Made by a program: the position numbers and the translations under genes. From Pomacea canaliculata (lineage: Eukaryota > Mollusca > Gastropoda > Architaenioglossa > Ampullariidae), in assembly GCF_003073045.1 (NCBI RefSeq), contig NC_037601.1, positions 3,317,872 through 3,381,871 on the forward strand: DNA of 64,000 nt. The letters run 5' to 3'. The notes below the pieces were generated by a model. It was not told the DNA's origin and did no database searches. It saw only the letters and a program-made list of their open reading frames with translations. Shown one piece after another: positions 14,063 through 26,940 of this stretch; the stretch's first letter is position 1; every line of letters begins with the position of its first letter.

Positions 14063-16904
14063 AAGCGCGGCCAGTGCTTTCAACTCTCTTCTTTTGCGAA
14101 TTGTCTGCTGCTATCTGTTCCGTGGATTGTTGTTCTATGATAACATGATCAGTTGGCTACTTTCTACTTTAGTGATAAGTGGTGATTGGTACTTTTATCT
14201 TTTCTTTGTTGACTGATACTAGTTGTCTGTACATTCTTGTTTGTTTGTTGGTTGGTTGGCTGTTTGGTTGGTTGGTTTTTTTTAAACAGAACTCAAGCCT
14301 CTGAACACTACTTTTTGGGGTTTTTTTTTCTTTTTTATCTGGGATAATTTCAGGGTTTTGAAAAGATTTGAGAATGAATCTTTAATGTGGACTAGTGGAG
14401 TGCCTGCTGATTCTGCCTTCAAGATGATAAGGAGAAGGAGAAAGCTAATATGGATGAAGAAAAATCCTTCTTCTTGTATAACCTGATATTATTGTGCTCC
14501 ACGTGCACTTAGCAACAAATGATTTCATAATGGCAAATTAAATTAAATAAAAATTGTAGAAAATTTATAATACCATTATCAAAGATAGTAAAAACTAAAT
14601 GAACATATCATGCATTAAAAAAAGATCCGGCAATACGACATTTGTATTAAAACTAAAAAAAAAACAACAACAAAAAACAGACAATGACCAAATTCATTAA
14701 TCCCTGAGGAACATTTTTACTAGTTTATTTTTTTTTTTCTGAAACGCATGTCAATACCTCTTTACTCAGTTATAAGAAAAATACAGTAAGTCCATCTTAA
14801 ATTTTACATTAGTTAGGACATTCAGTTTTATTTTAATTATAGTAAATGTTTAAAGGTATCCATATACAGCTAAGTGTGAAATACTTTGTAATAAAAGATC
14901 GGAAAAGAGACTGTGAACAAAAATATAAGTATTCTATATAATAAATTGTAAGCCAAACGTTTTCCACAAAACTGTATTACCAAGTGGAAAGTCTGTAAAC
15001 AGGTGGTACCCATTAGTTATGGGTAGAAGTTACTTAGAAGGAGGGACAAAAAGAAGCACAAGTTACTTCCCATTCATCGCCTTTCATGTCTAACTTTGTC
15101 AACTACCCCAGTGTGTGGGAAGGTAGAACTATTAATAATAGAGTTTGATATTATTATAACGCTTGTTGCAATTAAAGAGGACATAGTACGAGTTTAAATC
15201 TGAGTTGCTAGAGCTAAATAAAAGCAAACAAAATAGAGGGGCAGGTCAGTTTCGTTTCGTGTTAAGGTAGGCAACTTGTGCCTGCATTATCAAGGATGTC
15301 GGTGTTCGGCGGAAGAACCTGCCGAAGTGGAAAAACTGGAAGCCCATGTCACGCAGACGGAAGTACGTATCAACGGCATCAGGGACTCGTTCTCGAGGCG
15401 GAAAGTCCGTAAACAGGTGCCACTCCACCAGAAACTGCGGGACGGACGACAAGATCCCCGAGTCAAGAAGATCACGAGTGACGTCCCACTCATAGCCCTC
15501 AATGTCCAGCTTAAGCACGGTCAGCTGCTCCTAAACAACAACAACAACAACAGCAACAGCAACCAATAACACAGTGCTTCCTCATAGTTTGCAGTTGAGA
15601 CGAATACGACAGTGTTTGTGCAGAAGTCATTTCTCAATTGTTTCAAATAAACGGACTTCAAATAAACTGATCCATACTGTGTTTAGATTAGTAATGAACA
15701 CTTTTGAACATCTCATATACCATCGTATCAGAAACCTTGCTTTACTTGTAATAAATTTTGATTTTAAATTCTCTGGCTCAATAAATTTGCTGACTAGCAA
15801 AACTAATGTCCTGACACAGATACGGTTGAATCCGATGGTAAATGTTAGTTGATGTCTGAGACACATCGTATCTTGTAAGACCTTACATATTAATATTACA
15901 ACGATACTCTTCTATACAATAACTAACTTGACCCCTAGAGGTCAGTACAAGTGACAGTTGTTCTGTCTAACCTTTCTGTGACCCAGGAGGTCAAGGATTG
16001 TCTGCAGACGTCTCATCGGCCATCCGTTGACCGCCGGGCGCTTTTGAACATACTCATCGACTCTGGGAACAAAATGGTCGTCGTCCTTATCGCTGATGCC
16101 AATTCTCTTGAAGAAAACACGGTCCCCACGCTTGTGGTCAGCAGTGTCCAGCATGCTGCAACATGACAAACTCTGACAATGCTCTCCGTGTTACCCACTG
16201 TATGTATGATCAAAGATTATCCGCGGCAGCTGACACCCTACAACGTGTTGCTGTTTTGGTTCATCTTTATAATATAATAATACAAATATTAATATAAAAG
16301 AAAATATAGATCTATATACATAAATTTTAAAGCAAACGAAATTTGACTTATTTTACCTGGGATCAAAGGAGTAGACGGTGCATCCTATGGCTGCCATGGC
16401 GTCGTCAAAGGCAAAGTCATAGTCAATGCTGAAAATAAATTTTACAGATTTGTTCTTATTTTTTTCCAGAAAATATTGTATTCTTATTATTTAAAGTTTT
16501 AAAAATATACGTCCATAGGATCTTCTTTAGTTTATCTTTTATGTCTCTTTTAAGCTATTTTCCATGTATAGATATAAAAACACTTACAAACACACAAGAC
16601 AACAACACTTTAGACTGCGAATGAACAACATACAGGTGTGTTGTGATTATAGCGTGTGTGTGTGTGTGTTCGCGTGTATGTGAGAGGCGGTGCGTGCATC
16701 AATAAGAAGTCAAAGAAAAATGAAGACATTAAACAGTAGAATTTATAAGATCATTTTGAGCTTTAAAGACCAACCTGAACTGTTTGAGTTTTTTCAGATA
16801 ACAGTAAATATAGGTGATATAAAACTAACCTGTCAAATTTAAGCAAGATAAACAAGTAGTAAAGTATATGCATCTCTCATTTGAGCTTTATTTTTGTTTA
16901 ACCA

Positions 16905-18136
16905 TGTCACGACCGGTAGTGGACATTGCGCATTCTTTACAAAGAACGACAAGCGATCACTTCAGATTGAGACATCCTGTTATTTATTATACACCAAAAA
17001 GAAAAATAAAAAAAAAACATAAATTGTAATACAAGTTTGTCAAACAGACCAATTTAAACCATACAGCACACGTTATCACTCTTATCTGTTCTAAATCAGA
17101 AGGCATACATCATATATTGTTCAACACCGAAACTACGACAGCGCACAGGCTGCTACAACAGTTCTCTTAATGTCACATAGAAGACATACATATGTCCTTT
17201 TCAATCCACACCTAACGATACGTCTCTCCGAGCACTTTTCTAGCCACCAGCAATATCCGTGTGCTCATTAATGTTCATCACACACATACACACAGTCCGT
17301 GTAAACCGTCTTACTCTCCCTCTAACGTTGACGGTGGAGGTAAACAATGGGGGGTACGCCCTTCCCCCGCTCTCTCTCTCTGGAGGTAAACTCAAAAGAC
17401 AAAAGTCTTACTTTGCGTTGTCGGCATCAGCGGACAATCAAATCGTCAGTGTCCTCGACACTCCACTGCACGAATTTAAAGACGACAGCGACGGCCCTCC
17501 ACGCGCTCGGTGTGTCGTCGTCTTTGTCAAGTACGAGAGTGGAGCCCACTTGCTCAACACTCTCCGAGGCTTTGATGAGGATCTTCTTCCGCCTTATCGT
17601 CGGCTCGGGTTCTTCTTCTCTGGAACTTCTCGTCAGCTCGGCGATGTCCACTGCTCCTCTCAGCAGAACCGGCGTACAACCTTCAGCAAACTTGAGTCGG
17701 CTTGTTAACCACAACAGCAGCAGCAGCAGCAACAGCGAGTCTGTCATAAATCCCCTTCAATCTACAATACGACAATTAACAGCCGCCTCTGTATCAATCA
17801 GCCTCTTGATTACTGGATGGCTCTCTCTGTCCACTCGCTGCTCGATACTTCCTCCCTTCGTTACTCTCTCTCCCTCTCTCTCTCTCTCCCTATCTCTCCC
17901 CCCTCCCCAGTCCACTAGACCAGGTGTCGCATTCTTCCAGCCGCACGTGAGATCCGAAATTCACGTGGGGTTTACAACCTCCTCATCCGTCAACTAATTA
18001 CGCAGTTGCGGTGACCATGGCAGAGGGGCAACACACACACAGGGTTGCTACGCCACCCCGCTCCCCCCTCCATTTCCTTACACCAACACTCAGGCGGGAT
18101 AGAAAAAACAAAGGAGGCACGGACTAGTCCGTGATA
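16905..18136. mobile_element. Solo-LTR-like insertion in intron of copy 2
   Basis: A 1,232-bp segment absent from the same intron in copies 1 and 3. It begins TGTCACGACCGG and ends CTAGTCCGTGATA, so the ends are imperfect inverted repeats (TGTCACG against TATCACGG), and it is flanked by AACCA on both sides (16900-16904 and 18137-18141). The size, TG start and 5-bp duplication fit a solo LTR of a Gypsy-type retrotransposon; the last bases (TA rather than CA) would be a mutation. A DNA transposon with short terminal repeats is the alternative. CT-rich tracts lie near 17862-17900. Confidence 0.6.
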
Positions 18137-19082
18137 AACCATATCAAAAATAAAACAAATGGTTTTAAAAGTAATAGATGATAAAAAAAAAATTGTCGTG
18201 AAAACAGAAATAACGAGCACAATCCGGTTGACACAGAAATTTTGAGTAATGTGAGTACTAGTAAAGAATAAGACTTTCCTAAGAAGTTGTTGGTTTTCAC
18301 GAAAATCGGAGTCAAGACATGAATCGTAAGGTAGTTTCAGAGACTTACCCAAATGAGTACACTAAACAGTTGTTCGGAGGAACAAGGTTATCATCAAAGC
18401 AAACATCCCAGTTTCCCCATTTCTCTTTTATTTTGGCAGGTGTACCGTTCCTCTTCCCCAGTCACTGAAACAACATTCTCATCTAATGTAATTTTGTAAG
18501 ACTATTTTAGCTATCATAATAATGAAATGTCATCAAGAAACACAAATTTCATGTGTAATGAGAGACAGGTAAGTACTTGATAAGTCATTCCTTAACTCGC
18601 TTTATTCATAACTCTTTGTAACAACTATTCATCCTACATACTGTACAGTAACCTGCAGTGATAAACGCTAGAGTCATTATTTTAACATAAATGTAGACAT
18701 TGTGAAATACGTTTAGACATTTTAGGTTCATAGATTTTATATTTATATTAAAATAAACTTAAATATTTAAAAGTTGTAAAACATTCTAAAAAGATTATGT
18801 TTTCTGTGTCCCAAAATCTCTAAAGTTAATACTTCTTTACTGTTCGTATTTCAATACTTGTAATTTTCCTGTTATCCATCGCTAAGCACTAGGCAGCTAC
18901 CTGTGTCTTCTTTATCTCACGAATGTTTATTAGTTTCTTACCTTTCCATATCACAAACACGCCCCCACCATGGTACAGTCCACAAGGCTCGTTTGTCTGC
19001 CCCTGACGGGATCAAATGTTTGATGATAACGACTGATGTGATTTGATGATTCGTGTAACTGTATTCTGTTTATTATCAGCCA

Positions 19083-19171
<89 letters not shown>
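19083..19171. repeat. CTGT microsatellite, copy 2
   Basis: Tandem TCTG units in the exon 1-2 intron of copy 2, interrupted by one TTTG unit near 19129. Confidence 0.95.
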
Positions 19172-20803
19172 GTATGTAGATTCTTGTATGAGTATCTGTC
19201 TTTTCTGCTTTGAGTATGACTGTATGCATACGCTTGTTTTGTTATATTTGTAGTCTCATTTTTAAAATGTCTAGTATTTTTGAAAAGGTATTGTCGTGAG
19301 TGTCTCACATGAGTTTTCAACAGTGCACCAAGATCTCAATGTGTATGTGTAGAGCTTTCTGACTATTATGTTACTGTAATACTCACTTCTCCATGCATAG
19401 CAAATATCCACATCGTCTGATATGTTGTGGGAGGGTAACATTAAATAAACGACAGACACAAGTCCAAGAATTGTCATGAACACAATGCTGGTCCGTCTAA
19501 ACCTTCTGGAAATGTTCATCGCCATTTACTGCAAAGAAAAGTAAGATCTGGCTTAGTAATAAAACAAAATGTCAGCTCATTTTATTCTTTTAAAACAACA
19601 TAACTACAAGTCAAGAAATTCGGTGAGGTGAGATCAGATATAAGTACAGATTTTATAAATACATGTTTTAACTTACTGGTCTTCTATCAAATTTTTTTCA
19701 TTAAGAACTTAGTAATTGTTTTTATGGGTTGTGCGCGTTTTTTGCAACCTGTATTTTATTCTCATCAAAGTGTACAATACAATATTAAGGCTTTAAAGAC
19801 AGATTATATCAGAGGAAAAAATCATTTAAGTTACAAAAGTGAAACTTAGTAGTGGAATGAGTTAAAATAGACTGGTAACAGTAAGAGAAATATAACACCA
19901 ATACAAAGTACAGTATCAGGCAAATAAAACTCCAGAAATTCATAGTGTTAGGAATGAAATTTCTGTGAGTACATGAGTGTTTATGGACACTGTAGTAGGC
20001 ATGGAAGTTGAAGTGAGTGAGTGAAGGAGAGTATTCATGGCGTGCAGGACACAATAACCAGCCGCACGTGTGTCACATGAAGACAAGATCACGATCAGTG
20101 TTTTAGTAGTTCCTTACATAGCAAAGGTACCCTTTGCCAACTCCCTATTCGTTATTTATTTATATTTTGTTTATTAATTTTGAGCTGTGTAACATGTGGC
20201 TGTGCAAGCGAATGGCTATTATTATTTGCTCCGACAAAATCAAAGGTCATTTTCATCTGGAATTGTATTGTACATTCAGTATTAGCTACGGCAAAATGTT
20301 ATTTTTACAGATGCAAATGTTTCAATATTCTGATGTTGAACTCATTTGTAATGAAGATCAAGACAAGAGACTGTGAAAGAAACGTACAATGAATTGTAAG
20401 CCAGACCTTTTCCACAAATTTGGATACGACATCATCAGCTTCTCTTTACAGATTGTGTGTGTATGTGTGTGTGTGTGTGTTTTTTTGCTTCTCATTAATC
20501 AAACTCAAACCGCTCAACAATACTATAATTGCTTTTTCTCCTTTTTATCTATTACAGCGGAATTGAACAGAAGTGAGAAAGAATTTATATTATAGACTTA
20601 CTGATACTCCTTGCCGCCTGTCGCATGCTGGGTCAACCCTGACCTTAGCTCTGACGGCAGGAGGGCGTTGCCGCGTCATGATCTGACGTCATGATCTGAC
20701 GAAATTTTGTTTTGTTTTGTTTTTACGTTTTTTGGCGGGAAAAAAGCGGAGAGGATGAAGGATCTCGATGGCGGCGGATGGTAAAAAGTACCTTGAGTCT
20801 TGA

Positions 20804-21019
20804 GTGGATTTGGGAAAAGAAGTGTCGTCTGCCAGACCTCTGTCTTCGGGAGTGAAATTGCAGCTAGTGTTCCCGTCGTCAGGACGGAATAGAAACCTTA
20901 GTGGTGGTGACTGGGAATATCGTCAGGAGATGACGAGATGGAGGTTGAACTTGTGTATAGCCGCTCCTCTGTTTGGAAACGTCAACAGCATCGTCAACCC
21001 TTTCGTCTACAGTTTCTGA
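20804..21019 (+). pseudogene. Class A GPCR TM7-like fragment, copy B
   Basis: Duplicate of 12767-13051. Here the motif reads NVNSIVNPFVYSF with the canonical NP before a stop. It lacks the tail present in copy A. Same caveats: a single helix-like fragment with no other receptor part nearby. Confidence 0.35.
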
Positions 21020-21354
21020 AATCCGACAGTTTGTCTATAATGTTACCTGTTTTGCTCTTCTGCTCGAAGTTTTAAATTGTGGTAAATTATTTGCAGATGA
21101 CTGAAGGTAAAGGAAAATTTCTATCGTCCCGTAAGGACTGGCACAAATCACCTGACTGTGTCCGACAGGATAATGCTGCTTGCATACAACTGCCAAAATG
21201 TGTGGGTTTTTTTTTTTTTAAATCTTCTTCACACATCCCTGTCGTCGTTTCTTCGTTTTCTTTCGTTCTACTGTACGCCATTGTGTCAACCGTCTACCCT
21301 GCATCCTCATCGCGTGGTCGGCGCGTGGACGCGTGACCCTGCTGCGCCAGTGTG

Positions 21355-21789
21355 CGGCTGTAGTAAGATAGGACCTCTTCTCAAGAATCGAACTCCCAGC
21401 AAGGTGTTGTAAGGACAGAACCGAACTCTCAGCGAGAACCAATGGTCTGTGCATACTACAAAATTAAAGTTAACAGTAGAGAAACACGGAAAACTTTTAG
21501 TTTCAAATAATTACAGCTTGCAAAGAGATTTGTATAGTGGGACTATTTTTCTTTGATATCACTGCGCGGTGTTTGATCGTCTGCTAAGGAGTAACTACAA
21601 GTCAAATTTAAATAAAAATAACATGAAAAAAGCTAAACACATACAACTCACGCTTTATTTTTGGTTTTGATAAAAAAATACCGGGAAAATGTCTGCTAAT
21701 CCATTCAGCAACACTAGAAAACCCATGCGTCTGCATACCTCGCTGGGAGTTCGATTCTTGAGGAGAGGTCCTATCTTGCTACAGCTGCT
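21355..21789. repeat. Inverted repeat with ~50-bp arms at unit junction
   Basis: GGCTGTAGTAAGATAGGACC...CGAACTCCCAGCAAGG (21355-21403) recurs in reverse complement at 21738-21789 with few differences. The arms contain TCGAACTCCC, resembling a Pol III B box in one orientation. About 335 bp separate the arms. It could be a small DNA transposon or two inverted tRNA-like SINE ends. I see no clear target duplication. Confidence 0.6.
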
Positions 21790-23349
21790 GTTATCTGTTC
21801 TGGGGATTGTTGTTCTATGATACCATGATCAGTTGGCTACTTTGAACTTTAGTGATAAGTGAGGAAAGGTAGCTGTTATCTTTTCTCTGTTGACTGATAC
21901 TAGTTGTCTGTACATGCTTGCTGGTTGGTTTTAAAGAAAACTCAAACCTCTGAACAATACTTTTTGTTTTTTTTTTCTCTCTGGGATAATTTCAGGGTTT
22001 TGAAAAGAATTGAGAATGAATCCTTAATGTGGACTAGTGGAGTGCCTGCTGATTCTGCCTTCAAGATGATAAGGAGAAGGAGAAAGCTAATATGGATGAA
22101 GAAAAATCCTTCTTCTTGTATAATCTGATATTATTGTGCTCCACGTGCAGTCAGCAACAAATGATTTCTAAATGACAAATGAAATTAAATGAAAATTGCA
22201 GAAAAATTTATAATACCGTTATCAAAGATATTAAAAACTAAATGAACATCAAATCATGAAATAAAAAAATCTCCGGCAATATGAAAATTGTATTAAAACT
22301 AAAAAAAAAAAAAAGCCAGACAATGACCAACTTCATTAATCCCTCAAGAACATTTTTACTAATTTATTTTTTTTCTAAAACACATGTCAATACCTCATTA
22401 CTAAGTTATAAGAAAAATATAGTAAGTCCATCGTAAATTTTACATTAGTTAGGACATTCAGTTTTATTTTAATTATGGTAAATGTTTATATTTATAGGTC
22501 CAAAGGTATCCATATTCAGCTAAGTGTGAAACTCATTTGTAATAGAAGATCGGAAAAGAGACTGTGAACAAAACTATAAGTATTCTATATAATAAATTGT
22601 AAGCCAGAAGTTTTCCATAAAACTGTATTAACAAGTGAAAAGTCTGTAAACAGGTGGTACCCATAACGAATCTTATGAGGGACAAAAAGAAGCACAAGTT
22701 ACTTCCCCTTCATTGCCTTTCATGTCTAACTTTGTCAACTACCCCGTGTGAGGGAAGGTAGAACTACTAATAATAGAGTTTTATATTATTATAACGCTTG
22801 TTTCAGACAAAGAGGACATAGTACGAGTTTAAATCTGAGTTGCTAGAGCTAAATAAAAGCAAACAAAATAGAGGGACAGGTCAGTTTCTATTCGTGTTCA
22901 GGTAGGCAACTTCTCCCGTCAATCTCAAGGAGGTCGCTGATCCTTGGTAAAAACCGCCAGTGACGAATAACTGGAAGCCCATGTCGTTCAGCCGGAAGTA
23001 CGTGTCAACGGCATCAGGGACTCGTTCTCGAGGCGGAAAGTCCTTAAACAGGTGCCACTCCACCAGAAACTGCGGGACGGACGACAAGATCCCAGAGTCA
23101 AGAAGATCACGAGTGACATTCCACTCATAGCCCTCAATGTCCAGCTTAAGCACGGTCAGCTGCTCCTAAACAACAACAACAACAACAACAACCAATAACA
23201 CAGTGCTTCTTCTTAGTTTGCAGTTGAGACGAGTACGACAGTGTTTGTGCAGAAGTCAATTCTCAATTGTTTGAAATAAATGGACTTCAAATAAACTGAT
23301 CCACACTGTGTTTAGATTAGTGATGAATATATTTTAACATCTCATATAC

Positions 23350-23794
23350 CAGTGATCCCCAACCTTTTTCGTCCTGCGGGCCATACACATTTCCGACATG
23401 GGTGTCACTGGCCGCTTCACCCCAAAAATACCACAAAAAAAAAAAAAAAAGAATAGAGCAGATACCATTTTTATTAGAAACAAGTTGTAACTACCATTAA
23501 TTATGTAGTAATTAGTGGGATATTTGAAGTTGTTTACCCGAAACCAACTTCTGAATTTCCGGCTGCATCGTAGAGACACCAAGTCGGAGCACTGAATCAA
23601 AATGTTCGTCCATTGAAAAAAAGATTGGGAAACGCCCCTACATGGGGATAAATACTTTTTTTCGGTTTTTTTGGGGTCTTTTTTTTTTATTACTAACATG
23701 CCCATTTCCTGCACTGTGGGCAGAAGTTTCGCGAGCCGGATGGCACCGCGACGCGGGTCGGATATTCCCGCAGGCCGTAGGTTGGGCATCCCTG
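23350..23794. mobile_element. hAT-type MITE in last intron of copy 3
   Basis: 445 bp with terminal inverted repeats: left CAGTGATCCCCAACC followed by CGTCCTGCGGG, right end in reverse complement CAGGGATGCCCAACC followed by CGGCCTGCGGG. Flanked by an 8-bp target duplication, TCATATAC (23342-23349) and TCATACAC (23795-23802), one mismatch. Copies 1 and 2 have the unoccupied TCATATAC at the same intron position. It has no transposase. Confidence 0.9.
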
Positions 23795-25291
23795 TCATAC
23801 ACCATTGTACCAGAAACCTTGCTTTACTTGTAATAAATTTTTATTTTAAATTCTCTGACTCAATAAATTTGGTGAATAGCAAAACTAATGTCATGACACA
23901 GATACGGTTGAATCCGATGGTAAATGTTAGCTGATGTCTGAGACACATTGTATCTTGTAAGACCTTACATATTAATATCACACCTTCTACACACTAACTA
24001 ACTTGACCCATTGAGGTCAGTATAAGTGACAGTTATTCTAACCTTTCTGTGACCCAGGAGGTCAAGGATTGTCTGCAGACGTCTCATCGGCCAACCTTTA
24101 ACCGCCGGGTGTTTTTTAACATATCTATCGACTCTGGGAACAAAATGGTCGTCGTCCTTATCGCTGATGCCAATTCTCTGGAAGAAAACACGGTCCCCAC
24201 GCTTGTGGTCAGCAGTGTCCAGCATGCTGCAACATGACAAACTCTGACAATGCTCTCCGTGTTACCCACTGCATGCATGATGAAAGATTATCCGCGGCAG
24301 CTGACACCCTACAAAGTGTTGCTGTTTTGGTTCATCTTCATAATATAATAATAGAACTACATGTATTAATATGTAAGAAATTATATATATCATTTTAAAG
24401 CAAAAGAAGTTGTAAATTATTTTACCTGGGATCAAAGGAGTAGACAGTGCATCCTATGGCTGCCATGGCGTCGTCAAAGCTAAAGTCATAGTCAATGCTG
24501 AAAATATATGTTACAGAAAATATTGTATTCTTATTATTTAAAGTTTTTAAAATATACTTAAATAGGATCTTCTTTAGTTGATCTTTTATGTCTCTTTTAA
24601 GCTATTTTCCATGCAAAGATATAAAAGCACTTCCAAACACACAAGACAACACTTTAGTCTGCGAGTGAACAACGTACAGGTGTGTTGTGATTATAGCGTG
24701 TGTGTGTTTTTTTTTTTCGCTTAACCGTATCAAAAAAATAAAACAAATGGTTTTAAAAGTAATAGATGATAAAAAGAAATTGCGGGGAATACGGTGGACA
24801 CAGAAGTTTTAAGTAATGTTAGTACTAACAAATCATAAGACTTTAAAAAGAAGTGGATAATTTTCACGAAAATCGGAATAAAGTCATGAATCGTAAGTAG
24901 TTTCAAAGACTTACCCAAATGAGTACACTAAACAGTTGTTCTGAGGAACAAGGTTATCATCAAAGCAAACAAGCCAGTTTCCCATTTGTTTTTTGGTTTT
25001 TGCAGTTGTACCTTCTTCTTCCCCAGTCACTGAAACAACATTTTCATCTTATGTAATTTCGTAGGACTAGTTTAGCTATCATAATAATTAAATGTCATCA
25101 AGAAACACAAATTTCATCGCTAAGCTCTATGCAGTTATTAATTTCTTACCTTTCCATATCACAGGCACGCCCCCACCATGGTACAGACCTCAAGGCTCGT
25201 TTGTCTGCCCCTGTCAGGAACAGATGTTTGATGATAACGACTGATGCGCATTAGATGGTTCGTGTAACTGTAGGCTGTTTATTATCAGCCA

Positions 25292-25408
<117 letters not shown>

Positions 25409-25983
25409 GTATGTAGATTCTTGTATGAGTATCTGTCTTTACTGCTTTAAGTATGACTGTATCCATATGCTTGTTTTGTTATATTTGTAGTCTCATTTTT
25501 AAAATTTCGAGTATTTTTGAAAAGGTATTGTCGTGAGTGTCTCACATGAGTTTTCATCAATGCACCAAGATCTTAATATTACTACTTGTATTAGTAGAAC
25601 TTTGTGACTATTATGTTACTGTTATACTGACTTCTCCATGCATAGCAAATGTCCTCGTTTTCTTCCAAAGTAGAAATGTCTGACATGTTGTGGGAGGGTA
25701 ACATTAAATAAACGACAGACACTACTCCAAGAATTGTCATGAACACAATGCTGGTCCATCTAAACTTCTTGGAAATGTTCATCGCCATTTACTGCAAACG
25801 AATGTAAGATCTTGCTTAGTTATAAAACAAAATGTCAGCTTATTTTCTTCTTTTAAAACAACAGAACTACAAATCAAGAAATTTGGTGAGGTATATAAGT
25901 ATAGATTTTATAAATACATTCTTTAACTTCATGGTCTTCTATCAAATTGTATTTTTGCATTAAGAACTTAGTAATTGTTTTTT

Positions 25984-26279
25984 CCCGGTGGCGCAACGGT
26001 TAGCGCTGTTAGCGCCTGTCACCAATACAGTGAAGGTTGGCTGCCCTGAGTTCATTTCTCGTCTCGGGCACGCTGTTCTTTCTCTGCACGTGGCATCTGT
26101 TTACAGGGCTGGCTGCCCTCCGCCAAGGACGGTCCCAAGGCCGGCTGAAAAAGGAGGAGGGTTGGGCGTGGGGCCAGCACCCCTACCCCGTAAAACAAAT
26201 CCTTGCTACCAAAACATCGACAACAGTTAAGGCTGTAGTCGATGGCCTATGCTCCATGAGGAGCGAAGGGCCTAAAAAA
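25984..26279 (+). mobile_element. tRNA-derived SINE
   Basis: Begins CCCGGTGGCGCAACGGTTAG, a Pol III A box like that of a tRNA, with a degenerate B box (GAGTTCATTTCTCGTC) about 55 bp on, a GC-rich body, and the tail GCTCCATGAGGAGCGAAGGG before an A-run. Flanked by ATTGTTTTT / ATTATTTTT. The duplicated flank of copy 4 has one unbroken ATTATTTTAC at 36310-36320, showing the empty site. Confidence 0.85.
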
Positions 26280-26868
26280 ACATTATTTTTACATGTTGTA
26301 CATATTTTTGCAACCTGTATTTTATTCTCATAAAAGTGTACATTACAATATTAATGCTCCAAAAAACAGATTGCCTAAGCAGGATTATATCAGAGGAAAA
26401 AAATCATATAAGTTACAAAAGTAAAAGTTAGTGGGAAAACAAATTAAATTAGAACAGCAATATAAAGAGAAATATAACACCAATGCAAAATATCATGCAA
26501 ATAAAACTCCAGTACTTCATACTGTTAGGAATGCAAATTCTGTGGGTACATGAGGATTTTACAACTGGTGGGAAGATCAGAGGAGGTAGCCCCAAGGGTA
26601 AAGGGTATATCTCCTATTAATATCACGCCAAAACACACACACACACACAAACACACAGAGTCGCATTGCACGCTCTCTCGCAGATAATTTCTTTTACTGG
26701 CGATCGTAAACCAACGACTGTCAACACTTGTTACGAAGATACTTCAAATTAGCATTTGAACTTTGAGGTCAAAGAGAATCACGCCCAAACTTCGGCTGAA
26801 ATTAAATAAATACATAAAAAGGTCTAAACCAAATTAACTTCACTAAGTAAATCTTCTTCAAATCAAAT

Positions 26869-26940
26869 GGTGGTGGTGTGGTGGTGGTGGTGGTGGTGGT
26901 GGTGGTGGTGGTGGTGGTGGTGGTGGTGGTGGTGGTGGTG
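26869..26940. repeat. GGT trinucleotide microsatellite
   Basis: About 23 GGT units. At the matching place in the duplicated flank of copy 4 the tract is GTT (37313-37398) instead. Confidence 0.95.

Larger units (their letters stand above)
11585..15245. other. Spacer between copies 1 and 2
   Basis: From 11585 to about 13060 the sequence matches the 5' flank of copy 2 (19526-21090) at high identity. A GT dinucleotide run lies at 12426-12450 (matching 20455-20481), a GPCR-like fragment at 12767-13051, and a candidate leader segment at 13880-14062. From 14107 to 15245 the sequence is the 3' flank of copy 2 and matches 21786-22880 and 31557-32345. Between 13100 and 13880 I see nothing recognisable. 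Confidence 0.6.
15246..19525 (-). pseudogene. METTL24-like copy 2 (exon 3 frameshifted)
   Basis: Exons: 19387-19525, 18942-19002, 18349-18464, 16357-16428, 15972-16155 and 15246-15530. Exons 1, 2, 4, 5 and 6 are in frame with good splice sites. Exon 1 is 7 codons shorter than copy 1 in the stem. Exon 3 is 116 nt instead of 114: two separate single-base gains relative to copy 1 (in the GGAACGG and GGGG stretches on the coding strand) give a stop after HLPK, before the SAM-binding region. The intron between exons 3 and 4 carries a 1.2-kb insertion (16905-18136). The last exon is otherwise typical (LKLDIEGYEW, EWHLF, C-terminus NTKRN). Unless exon 3 is skipped or the bases are errors, it is a young pseudogene. 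Confidence 0.75.
19526..22880. other. Spacer between copies 2 and 3
   Basis: 19526-21090 repeats the 5' flank of copy 1, including the GT run, the TGACGTCA site (20684-20691) and the GPCR-like fragment. 21786-22880 is the 3' flank of copy 3 and matches those of copies 2 and 4. The junction between the two duplicated parts is filled by sequence carrying an inverted repeat (21355-21789). Confidence 0.6.

Noticed and set aside
17259..17997. Overlapping plus-strand frames of 149 and 216 codons
   Set aside because: They lie inside the solo-LTR-like insertion, are low complexity (serine-rich from CT tracts) and have no recognised domain.
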